Assembly (NCBI GenBank): GCA_017993835.1
Contig: JAGOLX010000003.1
Coordinates: 62,001 to 126,000, forward strand
Direction: 5' to 3'
Origin: Phycisphaerae bacterium
GTDB taxonomy: Bacteria; Planctomycetota; Phycisphaerae; Sedimentisphaerales; Anaerobacaceae
DNA length: 64,000 nucleotides
Position 1 is the stretch's first letter. Each line of letters begins with the position of its first letter. Below, one piece after another: positions 8,714-16,041 of the stretch. Position numbers and translations under genes: made by a program. The notes beneath the pieces were generated by a model, which did no database searches, was not told the DNA's origin, and was given only the letters and a program-made list of their open reading frames with translations.

Positions 8714-9149
8714 ATCAGGCTGACCTTAGAAGAAATGTGAGCGTGCTTCTCCGGATTGAAGCGTCGATGGTTCTGTCCATCTCACATTATCCGTTCGGAC
8801 CCCCTTTCGAGAACCCTGGCCCGAAGAGGCCGATTCTTCTTTTTCATAGCCATCCAGCAGACTGTGTTTCGACCATCTGCCTGGAGCCGATTAAAGTATA
8901 TGAAATGGAATCCCGCCGGACCAAAAGGGAGCGAGAGAACGGACCGTCCGGCACCGGGCGAACCGGAGGCCGCCGAACCGCGACCGATAACCTGGACCTG
9001 TCCATGAGAAGGCGGTTTCAGCGGAGACTTCGCGGGATACGGCGGGACTCGCCGCGGGCAGAACGTTTGGAATTCGCCGGCGCAGACCGACGGCATCCGA
9101 TCACACACACGAGAAGAACGCCGGGATCAACTCGATAGTCCGGCGAGCG
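8714..9149. other. Intergenic region upstream of the pilus operon
   Basis: 436 bases between gpsA and pilM, both on the minus strand, with gpsA transcribed away on the far side. Apart from the promoter-like site at 8895-8924 I see nothing I can name. An open plus-strand frame from 8737 to 9138 has low-complexity Arg/Thr content and no ribosome binding site, so I do not call it a gene. The roughly 180-base leader before pilM is long enough to hold regulation. Confidence 0.5.
8895..8924 (-). promoter_or_regulatory. Candidate sigma-70 promoter for the pilus operon
   Basis: On the minus strand TTGGTC (8919-8924) and TATACT (8895-8900) are separated by 18 bases. This would give a leader of about 175 bases before pilM. 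The -35 match is only moderate. Confidence 0.35.
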
Positions 9150-10196
9150 TTATGGGGCTTTCGCGGGCGACTTGGATGCCCCGCCGGGCCACTCGGCTTT
9201 CAACTGACGGCTCATCAGATTCTCGATGGCAGTCCGCACCGGCTTGTCTTCGAAGAGTACCTCGTGGACCGCCTGCGTGATCGGCATCTCCACGCGGTGT
9301 CTCGCCGCCAGAGCCACGACCGACTGGCAGGTGGAGACCCCCTCGACCACGGATGCAGTCGCCCCCTGGGCCTGCTGTCGCGTCATTCCCTCGCCGATCC
9401 GCTCGCCGAAGGAGCGATTCCGCCCGGTCGGCGAGATGCACGTCGTGACGAGATCCCCCAGCCCGGTCAGGCCGGCGAAGGTGTACTCGCTCGCGCCCAT
9501 GGCGAGTCCCAGACGGGTGATTTCCGCCAATCCCCGCGCCAGGAGGGCCGCCTTGGCGTTGTCGCCGGCGCGGACGCCGTCGATGATGCCCGCGGCGATC
9601 GCGATCACGTTCTTCATCGCCCCGGCCAGCTCGACGCCGATCAGGTCCGCATTCGTGTACACGCGCAGCCAGGGGCAGGTGAAAGTGGACTGGATCCGAC
9701 GGGCCAGCGTTTCGTCTCCGGCGGCCGCACAGGCCGTCGCAGGCAGCTTGCGGGCCAGCTCGTCGGCAATCGTGGGCCCGCTCAAGGCCGCCCGCGGGAG
9801 GTCCTCGCCCAGCACTTCGCCGAGGATCTGGGTGGGACGCAGCAGCGTCCCGTTCTCGATCCCCTTGGCCACCGAGACGATGGGCACGCGCTCCGGGACG
9901 TGCGGACGCAGCCGATTCCAGACCGCACGCATGTACTGACAGGGGACCGCGGAGACGATCAGCTCGGCATTCGCCAGCGCCCGGTCGTCTCTCGCTTCGA
10001 ACACCAGCGAGTCGGGGAGCTTGTAGCCGGGAAGGAACCTGGTGTTCTCGCGAGAGCGTTCGATTTCCCCCAATTGCCGGGCGTCGTACCCCCACATCCG
10101 CGTGGCAATCCCCTTCTCACAGAGGATGATCGACAGGACGGTTCCCATTCCGCCGTCGCCGACGATCGTGACATTCCGATATCCGCTGGCCTGCAT
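9150..10196 (-). CDS. gpsA: Glycerol-3-phosphate dehydrogenase [NAD(P)+]
   Basis: 348 residues; it reduces dihydroxyacetone phosphate to sn-glycerol 3-phosphate, the phospholipid backbone, in the cytoplasm. The Rossmann motif is IVGDGGMGTVLS (11-22; GxGxxG is kept but the usual SWG is replaced by GMG). SVAKGIENGT, ALSGPTIADELA and the catalytic-lysine segment AGAMKNVIAIAAGI follow, then GLGDLVTTC and SPTGRNRSFG. The start at 10196 places the Rossmann motif at the usual distance; the longer frame to 10349 has no family support. It stands alone on the minus strand downstream of a secreted-protein gene. Confidence 0.95.
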   Translation of the reverse strand: MQASGYRNVTIVGDGGMGTVLSIILCEKGIATRMWGYDARQLGEIERSRENTRFLPGYKLPDSLVFEARDDRALANAELIVSAVPCQYMRAVWNRLRPHVPERVPIVSVAKGIENGTLLRPTQILGEVLGEDLPRAALSGPTIADELARKLPATACAAAGDETLARRIQSTFTCPWLRVYTNADLIGVELAGAMKNVIAIAAGIIDGVRAGDNAKAALLARGLAEITRLGLAMGASEYTFAGLTGLGDLVTTCISPTGRNRSFGERIGEGMTRQQAQGATASVVEGVSTCQSVVALAARHRVEMPITQAVHEVLFEDKPVRTAIENLMSRQLKAEWPGGASKSPAKAP

Positions 10197-10250
10197 GATT
10201 ACCTCGATCCATCCGTGGGAACCCCGAACACAGCGTTCTGCATCGCGAGG

Positions 10251-10284
10251 CCCCTGTCTTTCGTGACGAACCCCGCGACAGGGG
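10251..10284. repeat. Palindromic GC-rich element upstream of gpsA
   Basis: CCCCTGTC (10251-10258) and GACAGGGG (10277-10284) are perfect 8-base inverted arms around an 18-base loop, followed on the plus strand by CGCGCTACC. There is no T-run on either strand, so it is more likely a dispersed intergenic repeat or mRNA-stabilising hairpin than an intrinsic terminator. Confidence 0.4.
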
Positions 10285-10388
10285 CGCGCTACCGGATTAA
10301 AACGACGAGAGGCCGGGAAGTCAACGGCCGCGTCTGAATCCGCGGACACAGGTGGGAGTCTGGGGATTGAACGAGGACCGGGCTGTAC

Positions 10389-11024
10389 CTACCGCATGAC
10401 CCAGCTTTGGCCCTTGTAGACCACCTCGACGGACGACCGCAGCGCGGGATCGCCACGCAGGGTGTAGTCCATTTCCAGGGTCTTGCGCAGATAGATCGGC
10501 ACCGGGTTGCCGTCCGCGTCCACCGCGACGGGGTGCGAGACGACAGCCGTTTCGTTGCTCAGGCCGCCGATAAACAGACGCAGACTCGTAGCTTGCGGAT
10601 CGAAGTCCTTCCAGATGACGGCGATATCCCGTGCGTTGTCTTCCCCTTCGAGGATACGATTGGGGACTCGCTGGAGGGATTCCAGCAGCGGATACTGGCT
10701 CGCGTGGCGCTGACGGATCATGTCGAACACGACCGGCGGCACCCCCTTGCCCGCCGGCAGGACCTGGAACGTGTCGGTCATCAGGTCGCACTTCGGATAG
10801 AAGTCGGCATCCATCCCGGTGCGGTTCGTCACCGTGATGATCGTATACCAGAATCGCTGCTCCCCGCCGGGACCCCACGGCAGCACAAGCTGCTGCAAAC
10901 GCTCGCAGCGGACGTCCAGCGTCCACTGGCCCGCCCGCTGGACCATCGCTGGCTCCGGCGCCGCTGTGCACAGACCCACCAGAAACGCTGTAAGTAACGC
11001 CCCACAAAGGAGATAGCTCTTCAT
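10389..11024 (-). CDS. Secreted protein of unknown function
   Basis: 211 residues with a Sec signal peptide (MKSYLLCGALLTAFLVGLCTA, about 1-21). The mature part is predicted beta-rich; it contains RFWYTIITVTNRTGMDADFY, which resembles the immunoglobulin-like modules that describe conserved 'Tis(V/I)TN' secreted domains, but I do not recognise a named family. GGAGAG lies ten bases before the ATG at 11024, which favours this start over the ATG at 11051. A good promoter lies 60 bases upstream. It is monocistronic. Confidence 0.75.
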   Translation of the reverse strand: MKSYLLCGALLTAFLVGLCTAAPEPAMVQRAGQWTLDVRCERLQQLVLPWGPGGEQRFWYTIITVTNRTGMDADFYPKCDLMTDTFQVLPAGKGVPPVVFDMIRQRHASQYPLLESLQRVPNRILEGEDNARDIAVIWKDFDPQATSLRLFIGGLSNETAVVSHPVAVDADGNPVPIYLRKTLEMDYTLRGDPALRSSVEVVYKGQSWVMR

Positions 11025-11086
11025 CGCGAATCCGCTCTCCAGAGAACACATTCCTATTCGGATGCACCAGATTCCACCAATTACCT

Positions 11087-11115
11087 ATTTTACACGAAGT
11101 CGGGCTCGAAGCCAA
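11087..11115 (-). promoter_or_regulatory. Sigma-70 promoter of the 10389-11024 gene
   Basis: TTGGCT (11110-11115) and TAAAAT (11087-11092) on the minus strand are spaced by 17 bases. The leader would be about 56 bases. Confidence 0.55.
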
Positions 11116-11207
11116 GAAGATTTTGGCTGCACCCAGGCCGGGCGTAGGGTAATCTTGCCTTTGTGGCCATGGCGATCCCGATCGGTTCTCTTTACGGAGG
11201 CTTTACG

Positions 11208-12437
11208 ATGACTGCGACGAATGGCGGGCGGACAGGGCAAATCACCCGGCGGGACTTCCTCTGCTCGACTGGGACCACGGTCGTGTCGTTTTCGATAGTC
11301 GGCGCCGGGGCGGTCGCCGGGACACGGGCGAACAGCCGGATCAAGGTCGGCGTTATCGGTCTGGGCGGTCGCGGGCAGATGATCGCCGGGATGGTCCAAA
11401 GGCATGGCGGGTACGAGATCGTCGCTATTGCGGACTACTTCAAGCAGGTCGCCGACGCCGCGGGCGACCCGTTGGGCATCGCGAAGGACAGTCGCTTCTC
11501 GGGCCTCTCGGGCTACAAGGCCGTGATCGCCGCCGGCATTGAGGCGGTCTTCCTGGAGACGCCGCCCTACTGCTTTCCCGAGCACGTCGAGGCCGCGGTC
11601 CAAGCGGGTCGGCACATCTACATCGCCAAGCCGCTGGGCTGCGACGTACCCGGTTGCCTGCGCATCCGCGACGCCGCAAGAAAGGCAACGTCGAACAAGC
11701 GGGTCTTCCTGTGCGACTTCCAGACCCGGACAGACCCGTTCTTCATCGAGGGCGTCCGTCGTGTGCGAGAAGGCGAGATCGGCCCGGTCGGCCTGCTCAG
11801 TTCCGAGTACAACGACGAGAGTTTCCGCGACCCGCCGAAGACCGCGACGGTCGAGAGCCGTCTGCAGCAGTTGATCTGGGTCAACGACGACGCCCTCGGC
11901 GGCAGCTACCTGGTCAACGCGGGCATCCACGCAGTCGATGTGGGCCTTTGGATCGCAGGCGAGATGCCGACCAGTGCGACCGGCGCATCGAGAATCGCAC
12001 GGGCCGATCCGCATGGCGACTCGCACGATGTCTTCTCGCTGACCTATGAATTCCCGAACGGCGCCATCCTGAACCATCGCGGCGAGCACCTCAAGAACCG
12101 CTGCGAATTCCGCAGCGATTGCACCGCCCAGGGCGCGGAGGGCTGGCTCGAGACCGGCTACACGTCCCGCGTCCGGATCCTCGCCAACTCCGGCGGCTGG
12201 CGCGGCGGCGACGTCGTCGATCTCTACCCGCGCGGCGCCGAGCGGAACATCGACGCGTTCCACAAGGCCGTCACGTCGGGCGACTGCGCCAATCCAACCA
12301 TCGAGCCCAGCGTCAACGCCACGCTGGCCACGATCCTGGGTCGGGAGGCCGCCCGCCGGCGGACGAAGTTGACCCTCGACGAAGTCCTCCGCGAGAACCG
12401 CCGCCTGGAACCCGACCTGACCGGACTGAAGACATAG
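11208..12437 (+). CDS. Tat-exported Gfo/Idh/MocA family oxidoreductase
   Basis: 409 residues. A twin-arginine signal is plain: ITRRDFLCSTGTTVVSFSIVG (RR at 14-15). Then comes an NAD(P)-binding Rossmann domain (IKVGVIGLGGRGQMIAGM) with the conserved lysine motif YIAKPLGCD, and the C-terminal alpha/beta domain with the catalytic histidine region NAGIHAVDVGLWIAGE. Planctomycetota carry many such periplasmic dehydrogenases, usually acting on sugars or cyclitols with a tightly bound cofactor; the substrate cannot be told here. GGAGG lies seven bases before the ATG at 11208, so this start is preferred over 11163. Confidence 0.93.
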   Translation: MTATNGGRTGQITRRDFLCSTGTTVVSFSIVGAGAVAGTRANSRIKVGVIGLGGRGQMIAGMVQRHGGYEIVAIADYFKQVADAAGDPLGIAKDSRFSGLSGYKAVIAAGIEAVFLETPPYCFPEHVEAAVQAGRHIYIAKPLGCDVPGCLRIRDAARKATSNKRVFLCDFQTRTDPFFIEGVRRVREGEIGPVGLLSSEYNDESFRDPPKTATVESRLQQLIWVNDDALGGSYLVNAGIHAVDVGLWIAGEMPTSATGASRIARADPHGDSHDVFSLTYEFPNGAILNHRGEHLKNRCEFRSDCTAQGAEGWLETGYTSRVRILANSGGWRGGDVVDLYPRGAERNIDAFHKAVTSGDCANPTIEPSVNATLATILGREAARRRTKLTLDEVLRENRRLEPDLTGLKT

Positions 12438-12852
12438 CGAGGCATCCCCCTCGTGGGAGAAGAGCATGTCCCCCGACAGCACCCAACGCACGACACTCGC
12501 AGCATTGGAGAGGACCTCATCCACGCTCAGCAACCTGGGCGTATGCGAGTTGGGCAGGTTCTGGTGATCCTGAGGGCTGCAAAACACCACGTGAGGAAAC
12601 AGGCAAGGCGGGCGTTCTGCCTTGGGGCCCATAATGTGAGGGACTCTCCAACGCATCGACGGGAGGGGTCGCGCCGGCACATGGGAAGCCTGCGTAATTT
12701 CGCGGATGACGGCAGGACACGGGGTTTTCCTGCTAACCCGCCGGGGGAGCTGGCCGATATTGCCGAGGTGATCGTCCTGCGAACGGCGGTCTTGGGAGAT
12801 TCAGCGTGTTCAGCTAATGGACCGCAGGACGACTGACTATCAGGACCGAGAT
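12438..12852. other. Intergenic region, no gene recognised
   Basis: 415 bases between the oxidoreductase and the CBS protein. Frames are open on both strands (plus 12453-12836, minus 12527-12865), but the encoded sequences are Arg/Pro/His-rich without domains, and neither has a ribosome binding site. I see no hairpin with a T-run. It may be a decayed gene. Confidence 0.4.
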
Positions 12853-13848
12853 ATGGAACAGGCACCGCAACGACAGAATCCGATGGGTCGCCGCCCGCTG
12901 CAAGCGGGCGACATCATGAGTCGCGAGGTGATCACAGCAGCCCCCCAGGATACAATCGCCTCGGCGGCCCGTACGATGTCGGAGCACAACGTCTCCTGCG
13001 TCGTGGTCGTGGAGGCAGGCCAGGCCGTCGGCATCCTCACGGAGAAGGACGTGCTCAAGGGCGTCGCCGGTCGGGACATCGATTTCCACCGTCTGCGGGT
13101 GCAGGAGCGGATGACCAGCCCGCCGGTGACCATCCCGCCCGACACGCCGATCCTCGACGCCGGACGCATCATGAGCGACAGGAACATCCGCCGTCTGCCG
13201 ATCGTCCAGGACGGCCGGCTCCTTGGCGTCGTCACCGAAACAGACACCACGCGCGGATTGGTGTCGCTGAACCCCTTGCGGTACATCTCCGACATCATGA
13301 CCGACCGCGTGGCGACCGTGGCCGCCGACGCCTGGGTGGACGAGGCCGCCAGGACCATGTCGGAGCAAAACGCCTCCTGCGTCATCGCACAGCATCACCA
13401 GGAGGCTGCGGGGATCGTCACGGAGAAGGATATCCTCCGGCGTGTCGTCGCGCTGCACAAGAACCCGACGCAGACGCACGTGGTCGAGATCATGTCGTTC
13501 CCGGTCGTGTCCATCCCTCCCACCTACTCGATCCTCAGCGCCAGCAGGAAGATGGAGAGCATGCACGTGCACCGCCTGATCGTCATGGAGGGCAAGGAGC
13601 TTCTGGGCCTGGTGACTCAGACGGACATTCTCCGCGCGATCCAGAACGCGTTCGAGGTCGTGGAGCGGGAACGCCGGGAGATGGTGGCGCAGTTCGTCGA
13701 GCTGATGCGGGGCGTGGTCCACGATGCCGCCAAGGCCCAGGACCTGATCGACCGAATTCAGGGATTCAGCAACAGCAGCGGTTCTCTGGGTTCGCCGCAC
13801 GACTCCCGCGACCTGTCGGTGGATCCCGCGGCCATGCACATCCTGTGA
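12853..13848 (+). CDS. Protein with four CBS domains
   Basis: 331 residues with four CBS motifs in tandem: IMSREVITAAPQDTIASAAR, RMTSPPVTIPPDTPILDAGR, IMTDRVATVAADAWVDEAAR and IMSFPVVSIPPTYSILSASR. The repeat ends are the usual VGILTEKDVLKG, GVVTETDTTRG, GIVTEKDILRR and GLVTQTDILRA. Two Bateman modules normally bind adenine nucleotides and sense energy state. The C-terminus is a helical tail (about 265-300) that could be a dimer or partner contact. No effector domain is attached. The ATG at 12853 has AGGA upstream; the ATG at 12817 is possible and adds 12 residues. Confidence 0.9.
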   Translation: MEQAPQRQNPMGRRPLQAGDIMSREVITAAPQDTIASAARTMSEHNVSCVVVVEAGQAVGILTEKDVLKGVAGRDIDFHRLRVQERMTSPPVTIPPDTPILDAGRIMSDRNIRRLPIVQDGRLLGVVTETDTTRGLVSLNPLRYISDIMTDRVATVAADAWVDEAARTMSEQNASCVIAQHHQEAAGIVTEKDILRRVVALHKNPTQTHVVEIMSFPVVSIPPTYSILSASRKMESMHVHRLIVMEGKELLGLVTQTDILRAIQNAFEVVERERREMVAQFVELMRGVVHDAAKAQDLIDRIQGFSNSSGSLGSPHDSRDLSVDPAAMHIL

Positions 13849-14083
13849 TCCGTGGTCAGGGCCATTCGGCAGACCCGCCGGACACGCAGGCTGCCTTCAT
13901 ACGAGGAAGAAGGGTCCATCCGTACTCGCAAGTATCGTCAAGACTACGTATTTTTCTGGTATCGTGGGCGCTTTCGCGCCATCGCGGCTCAACCTCGGGC
14001 GAGTCCCACCGAGAACAAAGATAGGACGACGGAGGAGGCTGCACGTACTGAAACGGATGTGAATGCGCGATCTCGGGAGGACT

Positions 14084-14689
14084 ATGGAGCAGACCTTCAA
14101 GTCACGATATGAGATTCGTCCGGCGACCTTGGTCGATGTCCCGGACCTGATCCGCATGGAGATCGCCTTACAGGAGCAGATGGACACGATTCGGCGCAAT
14201 CTGGTCCGGCCGGACCGGACCCAGATCGCGGGACTGCGGGACTACTATCACAGCCGAATCCAGGACGAGCATACCCGGTTGCTCGTCGCGTGGTGTGCGG
14301 ACTCATCCAGAGCGGTGGGGATGGGCGCCGGCAAGATCTGGCTGCACCCCGATTGCCTGCCGGCACGGTCGGGCGAGCTGATCGACGTGTGGGTCGATCC
14401 CGAGCATCGCAGGAGACGACTGGCCCAGCGGATCGTGTCCCAACTGCTTCAGTTCTTCAGGGTGAACAGGATCGATCTCGTGGTCGTCAGTTACGTCGAG
14501 GGCAACCGGGTGGGTGAGGGCCTGTGGAAGCGGTTGGGATTCGAGCCGGTGCTGGCCACGGCCGCGGCCAATCGCAGAGATATCGAGCGGGCGCTCGGCA
14601 TCCCGGCCGGACGGGTCGTCCCGCTGGCCTACCGGTCGGTGCTGGGCGCGAAGACACCGCCCAACCTGGCCTCGGTTCCCGCCGGATAG
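14084..14689 (+). CDS. GNAT family N-acetyltransferase
   Basis: 201 residues with the acetyl-CoA fold. YEIRPATLVDVPDLIRME is the usual N-terminal strand-helix; the cofactor loop is VDPEHRRRRLAQRIV (a variant of RxxGxG/A); the C-terminal part GEGLWKRLGFEPVLA is typical. The acyl acceptor is unknown. The start at 14084 is chosen because GGGAGG lies immediately upstream, although only three bases separate it from the ATG; 14063 is an alternative. It stands alone between the CBS protein and a small DNA-binding-like gene. Confidence 0.87.
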   Translation: MEQTFKSRYEIRPATLVDVPDLIRMEIALQEQMDTIRRNLVRPDRTQIAGLRDYYHSRIQDEHTRLLVAWCADSSRAVGMGAGKIWLHPDCLPARSGELIDVWVDPEHRRRRLAQRIVSQLLQFFRVNRIDLVVVSYVEGNRVGEGLWKRLGFEPVLATAAANRRDIERALGIPAGRVVPLAYRSVLGAKTPPNLASVPAG

Positions 14690-14854
14690 CCTCCCCCCGG
14701 AACCGTATCATGGGTGCGGGCGGACCAGGCGAGCGTTCTCCTCGACCTGCCACGCGTACTCCCCGCCCTGCGCGACCGATTCGATCCCCTGTGCCACCCC
14801 GCCTCCGCAGATCGCGGCCTTCGCGGCGGCCATCAACCCCTTCCGAGCGACCTT

Positions 14855-14883
14855 TTGGCGGCTCGCAGATTAGTTCGTACACT
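14855..14883 (+). promoter_or_regulatory. Sigma-70 promoter of the 78-codon gene
   Basis: TTGGCG (14855-14860) and TACACT (14878-14883) are separated by exactly 17 bases. The transcript would start near 14890, giving a leader of about 54 bases. Confidence 0.55.
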
Positions 14884-14943
14884 TTTTCATGGCAGGAGCA
14901 TTATGACACTCAGATAGGGAACGATCCTTGCACGGAGAAAACC

Positions 14944-15180
14944 ATGAGAACCTTCAAGGTATCCGATGAGGTGTACGACCAACTGAAGAGCTTCGTTGTC
15001 GATCCGTTCGACGACACGCCGGAAATCGTCATCACCCGGCTGATCGAGATCGTCAACAAGGCCAAGAACCGCTGGTGTCCGTTCAATCCGGACGACACTC
15101 CCGAGGAGGCCGCACCGCCCGCGGCGCCCCGCCCGCAGCGCCGGGCGGTCCCGCAGGAAGAGCCGGTCGTAGTCCTCTGA
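14944..15180 (+). CDS. Small ribbon-helix-helix/SeqA-N-like protein
   Basis: 78 residues. The first half, MRTFKVSDEVYDQLKSFVVD then TPEIVITRLIEIVNKAK, has the strand-helix-helix pattern of ribbon-helix-helix proteins and recalls the SeqA N-terminal oligomerisation domain. The second half is a Pro/Ala/Arg-rich tail (PPAAPRPQRRAVP). This points to a small DNA-binding or adaptor protein, but the assignment rests on pattern only. The longer in-frame ORF beginning at 14524 is a shadow of the acetyltransferase gene. The gene is a neat single unit, with its own promoter 60 bases upstream and a strong terminator 67 bases after the stop. Confidence 0.72.
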   Translation: MRTFKVSDEVYDQLKSFVVDPFDDTPEIVITRLIEIVNKAKNRWCPFNPDDTPEEAAPPAAPRPQRRAVPQEEPVVVL

Positions 15181-15247
15181 TGAATTTGACGCGCCGTCCG
15201 CAGGCTCTCTGCGGTGGCGTCACTCAGTCCGCGGCGCGAATGCTGAA

Positions 15248-15296
15248 GGCGGTGGCCAAGGCACAGGAACCCTGATGCCTGCCACCGCCTCTCTTT
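15248..15296 (+). terminator. Intrinsic terminator
   Basis: GGCGGTGGC (15248-15256) pairs with GCCACCGCC (15281-15289), with an inner AGGCA/TGCCT stem, followed by TCTCTTTTT. It closes the 78-codon gene and separates it from the convergent lipoprotein gene. Confidence 0.85.
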
Positions 15297-15404
15297 TTGG
15301 GGTGTGGGAACGCGCAAACGAAGGGCCGGGCCTTCGCTGTTGACGATCAAACGGGGGGAACAACCACTTGGAGGGGGCTATGGACGAGGTCGGCTCGACG
15401 ACGG

Positions 15405-15671
15405 TTACCACACGGCGGCGTAATCCGTCCGCGCGATAGTGAACCCGTCGTTCCAGCCCTTGTTGTACTGGCGATCCCGCTCGTAGCGATCGACGTTCTT
15501 GGTGAACCGACACAGCGGATGCCCGACCGCGCGGCAGCCGGCCGAGTACCCGTCGACGTATCCGTCCGCGTACTCATTGCTGTAGCCGGCGGCGATCAGT
15601 CCCTGGCGATCTATCGAACTGCACCCTGCAACGAACGATAACACCAACAACGCAACGACAGCCTTCTTCAT
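15405..15671 (-). CDS. Small lipoprotein
   Basis: 88 residues. The signal MKKAVVALLVLSFVAGC ends in a lipobox (VAGC, Cys17). The mature part is rich in Tyr, Asp and Gly, with the tandem-like pattern NEYADGYVDGYSAG and YNKGWNDGF; such GY/GW-D-G patterns occur in small envelope lipoproteins of unknown function. The ATG at 15671 is chosen since it begins the signal peptide; GGAG is eight to ten bases upstream. A near-ideal promoter precedes it. Confidence 0.82.
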   Translation of the reverse strand: MKKAVVALLVLSFVAGCSSIDRQGLIAAGYSNEYADGYVDGYSAGCRAVGHPLCRFTKNVDRYERDRQYNKGWNDGFTIARTDYAAVW

Positions 15672-15766
15672 GCCCGGTTCTCCAGAGGCATCCCACAACA
15701 TCTGGGTAGAGGAACACCCTCGTGCACAAGACGGTGGACCCGACGTCGAAAAGACATTAGCTATGT

Positions 15767-15795
15767 ATTATACGTGATGTCAAGATAAATAGCAA
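15767..15795 (-). promoter_or_regulatory. Sigma-70 promoter of the lipoprotein gene
   Basis: On the minus strand TTGCTA (15790-15795) and a perfect TATAAT (15767-15772) are spaced by 17 bases. A second perfect -35 word TTGACA occurs inside the spacer but only five bases from the -10, so it cannot pair with it. Confidence 0.6.
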
Positions 15796-15958
15796 GAAAA
15801 AACTAAGTTTCAGTACTGCCAGGAGAGATCGGACACTTGGCTGGATGAAACGTGCCTCTGCCACGCAGGGTGGCCCCCCCCTGAGCACGGAGGGACTCGC
15901 AAATTCGCCTGAGCATCATCGCCCAGGACGATTCAGGGCAGGTTCCAGCGACCAGAAC

Positions 15959-15993
15959 GGATGTAACTCCCCTCAGAAAAAGCCCTTACATCC
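15959..15993. repeat. Inverted repeat after the GLUG-thioredoxin gene
   Basis: Perfect 8-base arms GGATGTAA / TTACATCC around a 19-base loop. Confidence 0.5.
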
Positions 15994-16041
15994 ACCTCGC
16001 CCAACCGCGTTGCCGGTAGGTTGCATCTCACAGCCCGGCTG

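Larger units (their letters stand above)
15672..16041. other. Divergent-free intergenic region with promoter and an inverted repeat
   Basis: 370 bases on the minus-strand path from the GLUG gene to the lipoprotein gene. It holds the lipoprotein promoter (15767-15795) in an AT-rich patch, and a perfect inverted repeat GGATGTAA (15959-15966) / TTACATCC (15986-15993). The latter lies 49 bases past the GLUG stop and could end or stabilise that transcript, though it lacks a trailing T-run. Confidence 0.5.

Noticed and set aside
11085-12680. 531-codon minus-strand frame opposite the Tat oxidoreductase
   Set aside because: The plus strand has a Tat signal, Rossmann motif and ribosome binding site; the minus frame has no supporting feature.
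12453-12836. 127-codon plus-strand frame between the oxidoreductase and CBS genes
   Set aside because: No ribosome binding site, no domain, and a composition like random GC-rich sequence.
15779-15784. TTGACA immediately before TATAAT as a -35/-10 pair
   Set aside because: The spacing is only five bases; TTGCTA 17 bases from the -10 is the plausible -35.
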